From JADFOI01 sp965218935 (GTDB lineage Bacteria > Acidobacteriota > UBA6911 > RPQK01 > JADFOI01), in NCBI GenBank assembly GCA_965218935.1, contig CBDCMH010000002.1, forward strand, positions 1-64,000: a DNA stretch of 64,000 nt, written 5' to 3'. Below are positions 1 through 8,857 of this stretch, piece by piece. Within the stretch, counting starts at the first letter, position 1. The number at the start of each line of letters is the position of its first letter. The notes under the pieces were generated by a model. It had not been told where the DNA came from. It made no database searches and saw only the letters and a list, made by a program, of their open reading frames with translations. The position numbers were made by a program, and so were the translations under genes.

Positions 1-93
1 TCTGCCTCTGCAAAGAGCAAGTCCGCGAAGAGTCCGGCAAAGTCAAAACCCCGTAAAAAGACTGTTTCTGCCGCCTCCAACTCTTCCAGTTAA
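1..93 (+). CDS. rpsB: 30S ribosomal protein S2, C-terminal tail (partial)
   Basis: The open frame entering the window encodes a 30-residue tail rich in Ser, Ala and Lys and stops at TAA (91-93). Only this low-complexity tail is visible, so identity rests on position: rpsB directly precedes tsf in most bacteria, and basic Lys/Ala/Ser tails on S2 occur in several phyla. No ribosomal fold can be seen here. Confidence 0.7.
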   Translation, partial: SASAKSKSAKSPAKSKPRKKTVSAASNSSS

Positions 94-140
94 TAGTGAC
101 AGGCTTCTAGTCGTTCATCATTCCGCGAGGGAGGATACTC

Positions 141-734
141 ATGGCTATTGCTGCAGAACAAGTCAAAGCACTGCGAGATCAAACGGGCGCTGGGATGATG
201 GAATGTAAGAAGGCCCTGTTGGAAGCCGACGGGGATTTCGAGAGAGCAGTCACTTTACTTCGGGAGAGAGGTCTTGCCGCTGCGGCAAAGAGAGCGGATC
301 GTGAGACTCGGGAAGGGATCATCGGTCATTATATTCACGCCGGGGGGAGGTTGGGTGTTCTGGCCGAGGTAAACTGCGAGACTGATTTTGTGGCCTCCAC
401 TGAAGAATTTCAGGAATTGGTTCGCGATGTCGCCATGCAGATCGCCGCTTCTAATCCCTCCTACGTGCGGCGCGAAGATGTCCCTCAAGAAGAAATCGAA
501 CGGGAAAAGGAGATCTACCATAACCAGGCGCAATCAGCCGGAAAGCCTGAAAAAGTTATGGAGAGAATAGTTGAAGGAAAGCTCAATAAATATTATTCTG
601 AGGTTTGTCTCTACGAGCAGCCGTTCATTAAAGATCCCGAACTGGCCGTCGAGGAGCTCATCAAGGCCAAAATTGCGGTGCTCAAAGAGAATATCGCGGT
701 AAAGCGGTTCGCTCGTTTTAAGGTCGGGGAGTAG
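141..734 (+). CDS. tsf: Elongation factor Ts
   Basis: EF-Ts is the guanine-nucleotide exchange factor that recycles EF-Tu in the cytoplasm. The N-terminal UBA-like segment carries the family signature (TGAGMMECKKAL, residues about 15-26), followed by the core motif with NCETDFVA near residue 78. At 197 aa this is the short, single-core form seen in Thermus and many non-proteobacteria rather than the ~280 aa E. coli form. A GGGAGG Shine-Dalgarno sits just before the ATG. It lies between rpsB and pyrH, the classical translation cluster order. Confidence 0.97.
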   Translation: MAIAAEQVKALRDQTGAGMMECKKALLEADGDFERAVTLLRERGLAAAAKRADRETREGIIGHYIHAGGRLGVLAEVNCETDFVASTEEFQELVRDVAMQIAASNPSYVRREDVPQEEIEREKEIYHNQAQSAGKPEKVMERIVEGKLNKYYSEVCLYEQPFIKDPELAVEELIKAKIAVLKENIAVKRFARFKVGE

Positions 735-765
735 ACCTCCACCTTCACGAAAGAGAAAGGGGAGT

Positions 766-1536
766 ATGACAGGGGAGGCGGTTCAGAAAAAGCAAACGGC
801 TGCAGCAGAACCTGTCGAAATCGAAAAGCCGCGCTATCAACGCGTCCTCATCAAGCTCAGCGGAGAAGCCCTGATGGGCTTCCAGTCTTTCGGGGTGGAC
901 CCCGCAATGATGGCGACTATCGCCAGCGAGATCGTGGAAGTTCATCAGCTGGGCGTTGAAATTGCGATCGTCGTCGGGGGCGGGAATATCATCCGTGGCG
1001 TCAAGGTCAGCGAGGCTGGTTTTGATCGAGCTACCGGGGACTACATGGGCATGCTGGCCACCGTCATTAACTCCCTTGCTCTCCAGAGCGCTCTGGAGAA
1101 AGATGGCGTGTATACTCGAGTCCTGAGCGCGATCCAAATGTCCGAGGTAGCTGAGCCCTTTATTCGACGCAGAGCCATTCGTCACCTGGAGAAAAAGAGA
1201 GTGGTCATCTTGGCGGCGGGGACGGGTAACCCTTATTTTTCCACCGATACAGCCGCTGTTTTGAGGGCCATGGAGATCAATGCGGAAGTTATCTTAAAGG
1301 CCACTAAGGTGGATGGAGTCTATGACTGCGACCCCTCAGAAAATGAGAACGCTAAGCTTGTTAAGAAGCTTACTCATTTTCAAGTGTTGGAGAAGGGTCT
1401 CAAGGTGATGGATACCACTGCCATTTCTCTGTGTATGGACAATGGGCTTCCGATCATCGTTTTCAACCTGCGCCAGGGAGGCAATATCAAGGAGGCGGTG
1501 ATGGGGCGAGACGTGGGCTCAATCATTGCGGGTTAG
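766..1536 (+). CDS. pyrH: Uridylate kinase (UMP kinase)
   Basis: This enzyme phosphorylates UMP to UDP in pyrimidine nucleotide synthesis and belongs to the amino-acid-kinase fold. Visible motifs are the phosphate-binding IKLSGEAL, the VVGGGNI/RG loop, the TGNPYFSTDTAA segment and the DGVYDCDP segment. The protein has 256 aa, with about 20 extra charged residues before the core compared with the usual 235-245 aa. It follows tsf after a 31-base gap with a GGGGAG ribosome-binding site, consistent with co-transcription. Confidence 0.97.
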   Translation: MTGEAVQKKQTAAAEPVEIEKPRYQRVLIKLSGEALMGFQSFGVDPAMMATIASEIVEVHQLGVEIAIVVGGGNIIRGVKVSEAGFDRATGDYMGMLATVINSLALQSALEKDGVYTRVLSAIQMSEVAEPFIRRRAIRHLEKKRVVILAAGTGNPYFSTDTAAVLRAMEINAEVILKATKVDGVYDCDPSENENAKLVKKLTHFQVLEKGLKVMDTTAISLCMDNGLPIIVFNLRQGGNIKEAVMGRDVGSIIAG

Positions 1537-1537
1537 C

Positions 1538-1608
1538 CGGGATTATGCATACACGCAGTCAGCGTGGATGATTGCGGCACTGCAGCAGACAATTTATGCA
1601 TAATCCCG
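1538..1608. repeat. Short inverted-repeat element with GGATTATGCATA-type ends
   Basis: A perfect 14-bp inverted repeat (cgggattatgcata at 1538-1551 and its complement at 1595-1608) encloses about 43 bases. It sits directly after the pyrH stop codon and before frr. Its terminal motif is shared with a longer element at 51369-51548, so it is probably a miniature mobile repeat rather than a simple terminator; no T-tract follows. Confidence 0.6.
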
Positions 1609-1642
1609 TATTAGTGCCCCTTCTTTCTTTTCAGGGTGTCTT

Positions 1643-2197
1643 ATGAAAGAGATTCTCTCAGAGACAAAGAAGCGCATGAAAAAGACTCTTGAAGACCTGA
1701 CCGGAGATCTGGCCACGATTCGAACCGGACGAGCCTCGGTCCACCTGCTGGACCAGGTGAGTGTGGATTACTATGGGAATCCAACTCCGGTCAACCAGTT
1801 GGCTACCCTGCATGCTCCAGAACCCAGCCTCATTACCGTTCAGCCCTATGATACTTCCCAAATTGATCAGCTTGAAAAGGCCATTCTCACGGCCGATTTG
1901 GGTCTCAACCCTTCCAACGATGGCAGGCTGATACGAATCCCGATTCCTGCTCTGACCCAGGAAAGAAGGGAGTCCCTGGCCAAACAGGTTGGAAAAATCG
2001 CTGAGGAACACCGCACAGCGATTCGAAATATTCGTCGAGACGCCAATGACAAGCTCAAGAAGTTGCTGAGAACGAAAGAACTCTCCGAGGACATGGAACA
2101 CACGGGCATGGACCATGTCCAGGAAATTACCGACCAACGCATCAAGGAGATCGACGAACTCGCCAAGCAAAAGGAAAAGGAAATCGTCGAGGTCTAA
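1643..2197 (+). CDS. frr: Ribosome recycling factor
   Basis: RRF splits post-termination ribosomes together with EF-G. The 184-aa length is standard. Family features include the TGRASVHLLD segment near residue 28, the VDYYGNPTPVNQLA motif, and the C-terminal LTEERR-type and RRDAND(K) helical regions that form the long three-helix arm. It is the last gene of the rpsB-tsf-pyrH-frr cluster. A 106-base gap holding a repeat element separates it from pyrH. Confidence 0.97.
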   Translation: MKEILSETKKRMKKTLEDLTGDLATIRTGRASVHLLDQVSVDYYGNPTPVNQLATLHAPEPSLITVQPYDTSQIDQLEKAILTADLGLNPSNDGRLIRIPIPALTQERRESLAKQVGKIAEEHRTAIRNIRRDANDKLKKLLRTKELSEDMEHTGMDHVQEITDQRIKEIDELAKQKEKEIVEV

Positions 2198-2279
2198 TTG
2201 GTGACACGCTCGGAATTCTGAGTTAAACCCCTGATTTCAAAAGATAATTTCTGGGTCTGGCACCTAATTCCCCAAACTC

Positions 2280-2837
2280 CTACTCCATGATGAGGACGGC
2301 TGCAGCCACAACGGTCGTCCACAATCTGCTTTTGTTGCCGACTGCGGACTGAGTTATGTTGGTTGTTCTGACGATCCGACCGGAAATTTTCCAGAGTTCC
2401 CTTTTCGCATCCCAGTCTTGATCGGGATCAAAATCCACCCCCAGGGTGGTGGCCAGCATCTCAGCAGCCAGATCTTCCGAATAATCTCCGGCTACTCTTT
2501 CCGTTTGGCCGTGACTGTGATGTTCACTGAGGTAGCCGTATAGGCTGGGGTCCCTGGGGATGGCTGCCCCGACGCCTGCTGCAACCAGCCGGTTGGCTTC
2601 ATCGGTCGCTGCTTCGCTCATCACAGTAAAAACGATTTGGCCCTGTTGAAGCTTCGCTAATCCCTTGCTTTTCGATATGAGCTTGCAGTGAGGCGGAAAA
2701 ATACTGGAAACTCGGACGATATTGAAGGCAGCGATGCCGGCATCTCTCAGCGCCATCTCAAAACTGGTTAACTTTTCCCGGTGTTGACCCTTGCCCTTGG
2801 TCAAGAACATTTCCTTGGCAATCGACAACATGGACAC
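2280..2837 (-). CDS. pdaD: Pyruvoyl-dependent arginine decarboxylase
   Basis: The product resembles PvlArgDC, which converts arginine to agmatine using a self-generated pyruvoyl group. The N-terminal FLTKGKGQHREKLTSFEMAL segment is typical, and the autocatalytic Ser-Ser site is seen in RVSSIFPP (Ser44-Ser45), so cleavage would give beta and alpha chains. The downstream YLSEHH segment and the C-terminal half also match the family, and 185 aa is its usual length. Starts at codons 1, 3 and 10 are possible. It points away from frr, and an IS element lies about 90 bases upstream of its start, which may separate it from its native promoter. Confidence 0.9.
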   Translation of the reverse strand: MSMLSIAKEMFLTKGKGQHREKLTSFEMALRDAGIAAFNIVRVSSIFPPHCKLISKSKGLAKLQQGQIVFTVMSEAATDEANRLVAAGVGAAIPRDPSLYGYLSEHHSHGQTERVAGDYSEDLAAEMLATTLGVDFDPDQDWDAKRELWKISGRIVRTTNITQSAVGNKSRLWTTVVAAAVLIME

Positions 2838-2923
2838 TTCCTCCCTGTGGTAATCTCTCGAGCCTTAGGGCATCCAAACCGGGCTATTGTCACTCATCGG
2901 TGGGCTGTGGACAAGGGGGCGAA

Positions 2924-4415
2924 TTGCCTCATCAAAAATCTATTCGAAATGGATACGTTGCCTCATTAAAAAATCTATTCGAAATTGCCTGGCCCTGAGC
3001 AGGGGAATAGAAGTGTCCTCCATGAAGGAATGGAGGGCACCAATGAGGTTAACGATGGCAGAAAAGCGTGTATTGATCAAAAGTTTTGCCCCCCGCTACC
3101 GGAAGAAGGGCAAGAAGGTGAAGGGGGAAGTGTTGACGGAGTTTACCCAAATGACGGGCTACAACCGCTGCTATGGAGCCTATCTGCTTCGCCACCAGGG
3201 CAAGCGGATCCGGTTGAGCCCCAAGCTGGTGGCGGTAGGGGATATCGGCAAGAGAGTACGGCGAGAGCGGGCCCGCAAATACGACCAGAAAGTTCTAAAG
3301 GCGCTGACGATGATCTGGGAGATACTGGACTATTTGTGTGGCAAACGTCTGGTCGCGATTTTGCCGGAAGTGGTACCCATTTTACAAAGACATGGGGAAC
3401 TGAAAGTGGATGCCAGCACCCATGAGCGGTTGATGCAGATCAGCGCCGCCACCATCGATCGGCTGCTGGAGCCCGAAAGGTGCAAGCACCGTCTCAAAGG
3501 ACGATCCGGAACCAAGCCGGGAACGCTGCTCAAACACCAGATTCCGATCAAGCGTTTCGCCGACTGGCAGGAGGATCGCCCCGGTTTTGTGGAAGTGGAC
3601 CTGGTGGGCCATGAGGGAGGCCAGGGTCGGGGGGACTACCTTCAAACCCTGGATGTGACGGACGTGTACACGGGCTGGACAGAGGTCCGAGCGGTGCGCA
3701 ATAAGGCCCAGGTGTGGGTCCTGGAAGCGATGAAGCTGCTTCAGAAGCGCTCGCCCTTCCCTTGGCTGGGGATGGCTTCGGACAACGGCAGCGAGTTCAT
3801 CAACAAGCACTTGATTCGTTTTTGTGAGCAGGAAAAGATCAGCTTCAGCCGAACCCGCCCCTCGCGCAAGAATGACAACCCTTATGTGGAGCAGAAAAAC
3901 TATTCGGTGGTTCGGCGGGCCGTGGGTTATGCTCGCTACGAGGGAGAGCGAGAACAGGAGCTGGTGAACGAGTTGTACGATCGGCTGCGACTGCAGATCA
4001 ACTTTTTCAAGCCGGTCATGAAGATGGTGGCCAAGCAACGTCGAGGGTCTCGGATCTGGAAAAAGTATGATGTGCCGAAAACTCCCTACCGGAGGATCTG
4101 CGAGTCCCCTGAGGTGGCGGACAAGATCAAGCGGGAACTGGCCCGAGAGTATGAGAAGCTCAATCCGGCCCAGCTGGCACGGCAGATCGGCTGGCTTCAG
4201 AATTGCCTTTTGCTCAAACCGACTCCTGAGCAGAAGAAACGATGGGAAGCGGGCTGGATGTGAAAATCTTTCTCTTGCTGCAGGCTGCGGGTGTTGGGCA
4301 AGGGGTTGCCACTCCTCTGGTTGGTGCTTTTTACCACCACTTTTTGCAATCCCTTTCGGATAGATTCTTAGTGAGGCAACGAATACCCTTTGGAATAGAT
4401 TTTTACGTGAGGCAA
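2924..4415 (+). mobile_element. ISNCY-like insertion sequence with compound terminal repeats
   Basis: One transposase gene is bracketed by inverted ends. Each end has two tandem copies of a ttgcctca...atctattc unit: left copies begin at 2924 and 2958, and right copies end at 4379 and 4415 in reverse orientation. The two units in each end are spaced about 34-36 bases apart, which suggests paired transposase-binding sites. No target duplication is clear in the flanks. It lies between pdaD and a TPR gene. Confidence 0.8.
3043..4263 (+). CDS. ISNCY-type DDE transposase (integrase-core)
   Basis: The protein has an N-terminal helix-turn-helix region (TEFTQMTGYNRCYGAYLLR) and a DDE integrase core. 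The acidic residues are visible as FVEVDLVGH, ASDNGSEFIN and NDNPYVEQKN, in the right order and spacing. The start at MRLTMAEKR (3043) is preferred; an ATG at 3022 is also in frame, and the frame stays open back to 2887 outside the likely gene. About 406 aa from the chosen start. The frame is intact, so the element could be active. Confidence 0.85.
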   Translation: MRLTMAEKRVLIKSFAPRYRKKGKKVKGEVLTEFTQMTGYNRCYGAYLLRHQGKRIRLSPKLVAVGDIGKRVRRERARKYDQKVLKALTMIWEILDYLCGKRLVAILPEVVPILQRHGELKVDASTHERLMQISAATIDRLLEPERCKHRLKGRSGTKPGTLLKHQIPIKRFADWQEDRPGFVEVDLVGHEGGQGRGDYLQTLDVTDVYTGWTEVRAVRNKAQVWVLEAMKLLQKRSPFPWLGMASDNGSEFINKHLIRFCEQEKISFSRTRPSRKNDNPYVEQKNYSVVRRAVGYARYEGEREQELVNELYDRLRLQINFFKPVMKMVAKQRRGSRIWKKYDVPKTPYRRICESPEVADKIKRELAREYEKLNPAQLARQIGWLQNCLLLKPTPEQKKRWEAGWM

Positions 4416-4586
4416 CGGGGAAGAAGAATAGAAGACGGGAGTTTCAGGTTCCAAGTTCCAAGTTCAAACTTGGGATTTTGGATTGGTTTGGGATTTGAAA
4501 TTTTGAATTTGGAATTTCCTCTGCCCGCGGCTAGCGGTCAGGGGTATATCTTCTCTCTTCTGGATTCGCTATTCTGATGAACTCTG
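4416..4586. other. Intergenic spacer with low-complexity repeats
   Basis: The space between the IS and the TPR gene holds short direct repeats (ttccaagttccaagttc near 4448-4465) and T/A-rich variants of gggatttt/gaatttgg. No gene is supported. Confidence 0.4.
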
Positions 4587-5774
4587 ATGAGGGACTTCGT
4601 AGTTCTATTCTCTGTTTATCTCTCTATGGGCCCCTTGCTGGGCGGGCAGGAGCTCAGTGGGCTGGACCGGCGTGTGCGAGAGGGCCAGGATGCCCTCTAC
4701 CGTCTAGACTATGCCCAAGCCGAGAATATTTTCCGACAGCTCATCGAAGAAAATCCGGACAGCCCTGTGGGATATGGAATGTTATCCATTGCCACCTGGA
4801 AGCAGCTTTTGTTTGCCGCTTCCAATCTGGCGCTGGACGATTATGCAAGCCCCACTCCTTTTACGAAGGATCCTACCTACAAGAACGTTGAGCAGGAAAC
4901 CAAACGCTTCCGTGAGGCCAACGACAACCTTTTGACTCTGTGCAAAACACTTCTGGAAAACAACCCGCAGGATGCTTTGGCACTCTATTTCGAGGGTCTT
5001 GCCTACGAGAACTTAGCGGCCGAAGCCATTGTTATTACTAAAAGTAAGGGAACTGCGTTCAATTACGGCAGAAAGGCCAATAGCGTTCACACCAAGGTTT
5101 TGGAGCTCGACCCTGATCTTATTGATGCTCAGGTCAGCATCGCCGGCAATGAATTTGCCAAGGCAACCCTTCCCTGGAGTATCAGGTGGTTGGCCTTTTT
5201 AGTGGGAATTCGGGGAGACAAGGAGCAAGCCTTCGAAAGGCTCGAGAGGGTCGCCCAGAAAGGAAAGTATCGACAGCTTGACGCCCAAATGCTCTTGGCT
5301 GTACTCCATTCCTGGAAAGGCGATCCCCTTAAGCCGGTTGCCATTTTCCAGGATCTGAGAGAGAAATATCCTCAGAATTTCGTTTTTGATATCAACTTGG
5401 CTGCCATCCATCAGTTTAATCTGAGCGATGCCGAATCCGCGCTGGGCATCTATCAGCAATTGCTCGAGGACCTGTCCACTAAAGCTCCCGGTCTTCTTGC
5501 CGGAGAGGTCTACTTGCGAATCGGACTGGCTTATATCCAGTTAGCTCAACACAGCTTGGCCCTTCAAGCCTTCACCCAAGTCCTGAAGGAACCCAAAGGG
5601 GAGCTGGAGACCAACCCCCTGGCCTACTTCCACATGGCTCAAATTCACGAGCAGCGGGGAGAAAAGGATCAAGCCATCGAGTACTACCAACAGGTCGTGA
5701 AGGATTCAGTTCCCCAGGACACGCTGAAGGATACTCTCAAAGAAACCCGGCGCAGATTGAACCGGCTCAAGTAG
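4587..5774 (+). CDS. Exported TPR-repeat protein, function unknown
   Basis: The 395-aa product starts with a hydrophobic segment (VVLFSVYLSMGPLLGG) that looks like a signal peptide. It then shows tetratricopeptide-like helices: the first around residues 30-55 (ALYRLDYAQAENIFRQLIEENP), others near 270-300, and clear TPRs near 310-390 (AYIQLAQHSLALQAFTQVL, AQIHEQRGEKDQAIEYYQQVV). Proteins of this sort usually act as periplasmic or membrane-associated protein-binding scaffolds. No catalytic motif is seen. It stands alone, followed by the B12-responsive leader. Confidence 0.75.
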   Translation: MRDFVVLFSVYLSMGPLLGGQELSGLDRRVREGQDALYRLDYAQAENIFRQLIEENPDSPVGYGMLSIATWKQLLFAASNLALDDYASPTPFTKDPTYKNVEQETKRFREANDNLLTLCKTLLENNPQDALALYFEGLAYENLAAEAIVITKSKGTAFNYGRKANSVHTKVLELDPDLIDAQVSIAGNEFAKATLPWSIRWLAFLVGIRGDKEQAFERLERVAQKGKYRQLDAQMLLAVLHSWKGDPLKPVAIFQDLREKYPQNFVFDINLAAIHQFNLSDAESALGIYQQLLEDLSTKAPGLLAGEVYLRIGLAYIQLAQHSLALQAFTQVLKEPKGELETNPLAYFHMAQIHEQRGEKDQAIEYYQQVVKDSVPQDTLKDTLKETRRRLNRLK

Positions 5775-5853
5775 CGAATTCGGTGCCAGCCTCAAGAATT
5801 CTCTAGGAATAGCAGGGCTTTACGGAAGAATTCCGAGCGTGTCCCCTATTTCC

Positions 5854-5882
5854 TTGACAATTGTTTTTCGCTTCTTTAGGGT
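5854..5882 (+). promoter_or_regulatory. Likely sigma-70 promoter of the B12 operon
   Basis: TTGACA (5854-5859) is followed after 17 bases by TAGGGT (5877-5882). The spacing is ideal and it lies just upstream of the riboswitch. The -35 box is consensus, while the -10 box matches only the TA...T frame. Confidence 0.5.
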
Positions 5883-5899
5883 GTCCTTGACGTTTTATT

Positions 5900-6065
5900 A
5901 ACTCGTCACGGTCGGATGAACGGGAAGTTCGGTGAGAAACCGACGCAGCCCTCGCTACTGTGAGCAGGGACGAAATCCACAGAAAGTCACCGTCCATTAG
6001 AAAGGATGGGAAGGCGTGGAGAGTAGGTTGGTACCTGTGAGCCAGGAGACCGATCGGATCGTGGC
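5900..6065 (+). promoter_or_regulatory. Cobalamin (B12) riboswitch
   Basis: The leader has the conserved landmarks of the adenosylcobalamin aptamer in order: gaacgggaa, the cggtgagaaaccg hairpin, gcagccctcgctactgtgagc, the ggatgggaaggcg segment and the closing ctgtgagccaggagacc. It sits about 215 bases upstream of a BtuB-like receptor gene, the usual arrangement, and should switch the downstream operon off when B12 is plentiful. The exact boundaries are approximate. Confidence 0.95.
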
Positions 6066-6101
6066 CTCTCAATGCTTCCGATGGGGAAGTTAGGAGGTAC
6101 C

Positions 6102-6185
6102 ATGCATTACATCCCTTCCACTTTTTCAATTCTCTTTTCTGCGGGTCGCTCCAACCAGGATGGCGGTTCCAGTTCTCGAGACTGA
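6102..6185 (+). CDS. Possible 27-codon leader ORF between riboswitch and btuB
   Basis: A strong Shine-Dalgarno (taggagg, ending at 6097) is followed by ATG at 6102 and a 27-codon frame ending in TGA at 6185. It lies between the riboswitch aptamer and the receptor start at 6282. The ribosome-binding site is better than that of btuB itself. It may be a leader peptide, or only a remnant of an older start region. No similarity is recognised. Confidence 0.35.
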   Translation: MHYIPSTFSILFSAGRSNQDGGSSSRD

Positions 6186-6281
6186 TCGGGAACAACCCAA
6201 CCACTGAATTCATTCTGGTCCCGAAGGTTTTTGTCTAGGACCCTTACGTGGACTGCCCTGTCTACGGGAAAGGAATAACCA

Positions 6282-8255
6282 ATGCAGATTAGACCAAATC
6301 AGTTTTTTGCCCTCATCTTAATACTCACAGCCACAGCTGTGACCAGCGCCCAAACTTCTCCCCAGACCGGAGAACGCGATCAGGATTCAAATACGCCGGT
6401 CCCGGAACAAAAGTCTGGAGAGAAACTCCTCCCCATTCATCATGAAGTCACCGTGACCGCCACTCGCACTCCAACCGCGACTCGGGAGATCGGCCAGACT
6501 ACCACCCTGATTACGGCCGAAGACATTGAGGCTCAAGGCGCCCGAGATGTCCTCCAGGTTTTGGAAACCGTGCCTGGATTTAACGTCGTGCGTGCAGGCT
6601 CTTTCGGAGCAACAAGCTCCGTCTTTGCGCGAGGAGGGGAGAGCGATTTCAATCTGGTTCTGATTGATGGAATACAGGTGAACCAACCGGGTGGAACCTT
6701 CGACTTTGCCGACCTGACCACCACCAACATTGAGCGAATCGAAATCGTTCGAGGTCCTTCCTCGGTTCTCTATGGAGCAGATGCGATGACTTCAACCATC
6801 CACATCATCACCCGCAAAGGAGATGGAAAGCCTTCGGGAAACCTCAGGTTCGAAGGAGGCAGCTTCGACAGCTACCTTTTCCAGGGAGGCGTTCAAGGGA
6901 AGGCTCAAAGACTCCACTACTCGCTGGGCGGTCACTACTCCCAATCGGATGGCGTATATGAGCTTAACAATCAGTACGATAAGGTCGACCTTTCAGCCAA
7001 CACCGCCTTCCAACTGAACGCCGTTTCCTCCATCGGAGCAAATGCTCGTTACCTGGACAGTGAGTATCACAATCCCAACGATGACTCGGGGGCGGTCGTT
7101 GATCCCAACGACTTTCGAACCACCCAGGAAAGTCTTTTTTCAGCCTTCTACGAAAATCAGTTGACGAACCGATACAGCACCAAGGTTCTCTATGGCTATC
7201 ACAAAAGAGTCGGCCGGAGCTTTACGCTCGTAGACTCGATGGATCTTTCCGACGACACATTTGAAACCACCGAGAACAGGAATTACCTCGATTGGCAAAA
7301 CAACCTTCAGCTGGACGCCCGCAATCTGATCACGGCAGGAGTTTCTTATAAGAGAGAGGAATTAGAAACGAACAACCTGAATCGGCGCAGTGTGGGCGTT
7401 TACCTTCAGGAACAGTTCTCCTGGGCCGACCGGTTCTTTCTGACCGTGGGCGGGCGCTACGACAACAACAACCGCTTTAAGAGCTTTGCCACCGGCAGTG
7501 TCTCGGCGGGTTATCTGATCGATGACCAATTCAAGGTTCGGGCCAGTCTGGGGAACGGCTTTCGGGCCCCCAATTTCATCGAGATCGGGGGGTTCCCCTC
7601 CTTCGGCATTGTGGGAAATGAAGACCTGAACCCCGAGAAAAACTTGGCCACCGATTTTGGCCTGGACTATGTCTCCAGAGACCTCGGTGCAGGAGTATCG
7701 GGAACCGTTTTCTTCAACCGATTCAGCGATCTCATTGAGTTCGCTTTCTTCGTGGACCCGGGAACTCCCAACTACCTGAATGTGGAAAGGGCGAAAAGCC
7801 AGGGAATGGAACTGGAAGGTTTCTTATCGCCCACAGGAGAGCTTCGCCTGGGTGGCCAATATACCTTCACCCACACCGAGGTGACGGACGCGGGCTCCGT
7901 TGCAGGTGGAAGCTTCGCGGAAGGAGAGCAACTGCTGAGACGCCCCCGCCACATTGGAGGAATCTACACGGAGTTTCGAAGAAACCGATACAAACTCCGG
8001 ATCGATTTCAAGTACAAAGGCGAGCGGGATGACTTCCAGTTCTTCCCCGACTTTTCCAGCGCCCGTGTGGTCTTGCCCTCCTACTGGAAGGTGGACTTCG
8101 GTGTGGTCATACCCATTATCCAGCTTTCGGATTCAGGAAGCGACGTCGCGCTGGTGTTTCGGGGTGAAAACATTTTCAACACGAAGTACACGGAAATTGC
8201 GGGGTTCGAGTCACCGGGAAGAAGCTTATTAGCCGGTCTTGACCTCAGCTTTTAG
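6282..8255 (+). CDS. btuB: TonB-dependent outer-membrane receptor, BtuB-like (cobalamin uptake)
   Basis: The 657-aa protein has a signal peptide (FFALILILTATAVTSA), a TonB-box-like EVTVTATRTPT segment near residue 58, and a plug domain with ARDVLQVLETVPGFNV and GPSSVLYGADAMTSTIHIITRKG. A long beta-barrel follows, ending in an aromatic Phe (LLAGLDLSF), typical of outer-membrane barrels. The cobalamin riboswitch upstream makes corrinoid the probable substrate. The length fits BtuB (about 600-650 aa). It heads a tight four-gene operon. Confidence 0.92.
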   Translation: MQIRPNQFFALILILTATAVTSAQTSPQTGERDQDSNTPVPEQKSGEKLLPIHHEVTVTATRTPTATREIGQTTTLITAEDIEAQGARDVLQVLETVPGFNVVRAGSFGATSSVFARGGESDFNLVLIDGIQVNQPGGTFDFADLTTTNIERIEIVRGPSSVLYGADAMTSTIHIITRKGDGKPSGNLRFEGGSFDSYLFQGGVQGKAQRLHYSLGGHYSQSDGVYELNNQYDKVDLSANTAFQLNAVSSIGANARYLDSEYHNPNDDSGAVVDPNDFRTTQESLFSAFYENQLTNRYSTKVLYGYHKRVGRSFTLVDSMDLSDDTFETTENRNYLDWQNNLQLDARNLITAGVSYKREELETNNLNRRSVGVYLQEQFSWADRFFLTVGGRYDNNNRFKSFATGSVSAGYLIDDQFKVRASLGNGFRAPNFIEIGGFPSFGIVGNEDLNPEKNLATDFGLDYVSRDLGAGVSGTVFFNRFSDLIEFAFFVDPGTPNYLNVERAKSQGMELEGFLSPTGELRLGGQYTFTHTEVTDAGSVAGGSFAEGEQLLRRPRHIGGIYTEFRRNRYKLRIDFKYKGERDDFQFFPDFSSARVVLPSYWKVDFGVVIPIIQLSDSGSDVALVFRGENIFNTKYTEIAGFESPGRSLLAGLDLSF

Positions 8256-8275
8256 GGAAGAAAAGGAGATCCACT

Positions 8276-8857
8276 ATGACAAGAGAACATAGCAACGATA
8301 AGCAGGGTAGGCGACCTCTGGCTCTGGGCCTGACCCTGATGAGTGCGCTGCTTCGGCTGATTCCCCATTTGCCCAACCTGAGTTCAGTGGGCGGGTTTAG
8401 CCTCTTTGCGGGAGCTCGGCTGCGCGGTTGGCAAGCCTATGCCCTGCCCTTGATTATCATCGTGGTGACCGATCCCATCATGGGAGGAATCATAGGCTAT
8501 CCTGCCTATACCCTGGTCACACCCTTTGTTTGTGGCAGCTTTCTGATCTATGTCTGGATCGGCTGCCATCTGCGAACAACCGAGAACCCCTGGCGAATTG
8601 GAGGGGCTGCTTTGCTGGGGAGTGGGCAGTTTTTCCTGATCAGCAACTTCGGAATGTGGCTGTCGGGAATCTCGACCTATCCGCTCACTCCATCCGGACT
8701 CATGGCCTGTTACCTTGGAGGGATTCCTTACTTTGGCCGTACCCTTGCCAGCGATCTCGCTTATGCCGGCTTACTGTTTGGCCTGCATTCCTGGCTCACC
8801 CGTGTGGCCCTTCCTCAGGAGCGAGTGAGAGAGAATGCTGGAGTGTCGCTCTCGTGA
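8276..8857 (+). CDS. DUF6580-type membrane protein, candidate B12-related transport component
   Basis: The 193-aa protein is strongly hydrophobic, with about five or six membrane segments (for example LIIIVVTDPIMGGIIG and GQFFLISNFGMWLSG). It resembles DUF6580 proteins, whose shape recalls the S components of ECF vitamin transporters. It starts 20 bases after btuB and overlaps the next gene by 4 bases (GTGA), so it is translated with the B12 set. No BtuCD-type permease or ATPase is present in the window. A role in moving corrinoid across the inner membrane is inference from context only. Confidence 0.7.
   Translation: MTREHSNDKQGRRPLALGLTLMSALLRLIPHLPNLSSVGGFSLFAGARLRGWQAYALPLIIIVVTDPIMGGIIGYPAYTLVTPFVCGSFLIYVWIGCHLRTTENPWRIGGAALLGSGQFFLISNFGMWLSGISTYPLTPSGLMACYLGGIPYFGRTLASDLAYAGLLFGLHSWLTRVALPQERVRENAGVSLS

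Noticed and set aside
1538..1608. Interpretation of the inverted repeat after pyrH as a terminator
   Set aside because: No T-run follows, the loop is 43 bases, and the end motif recurs in a longer element, so a mobile repeat fits better.
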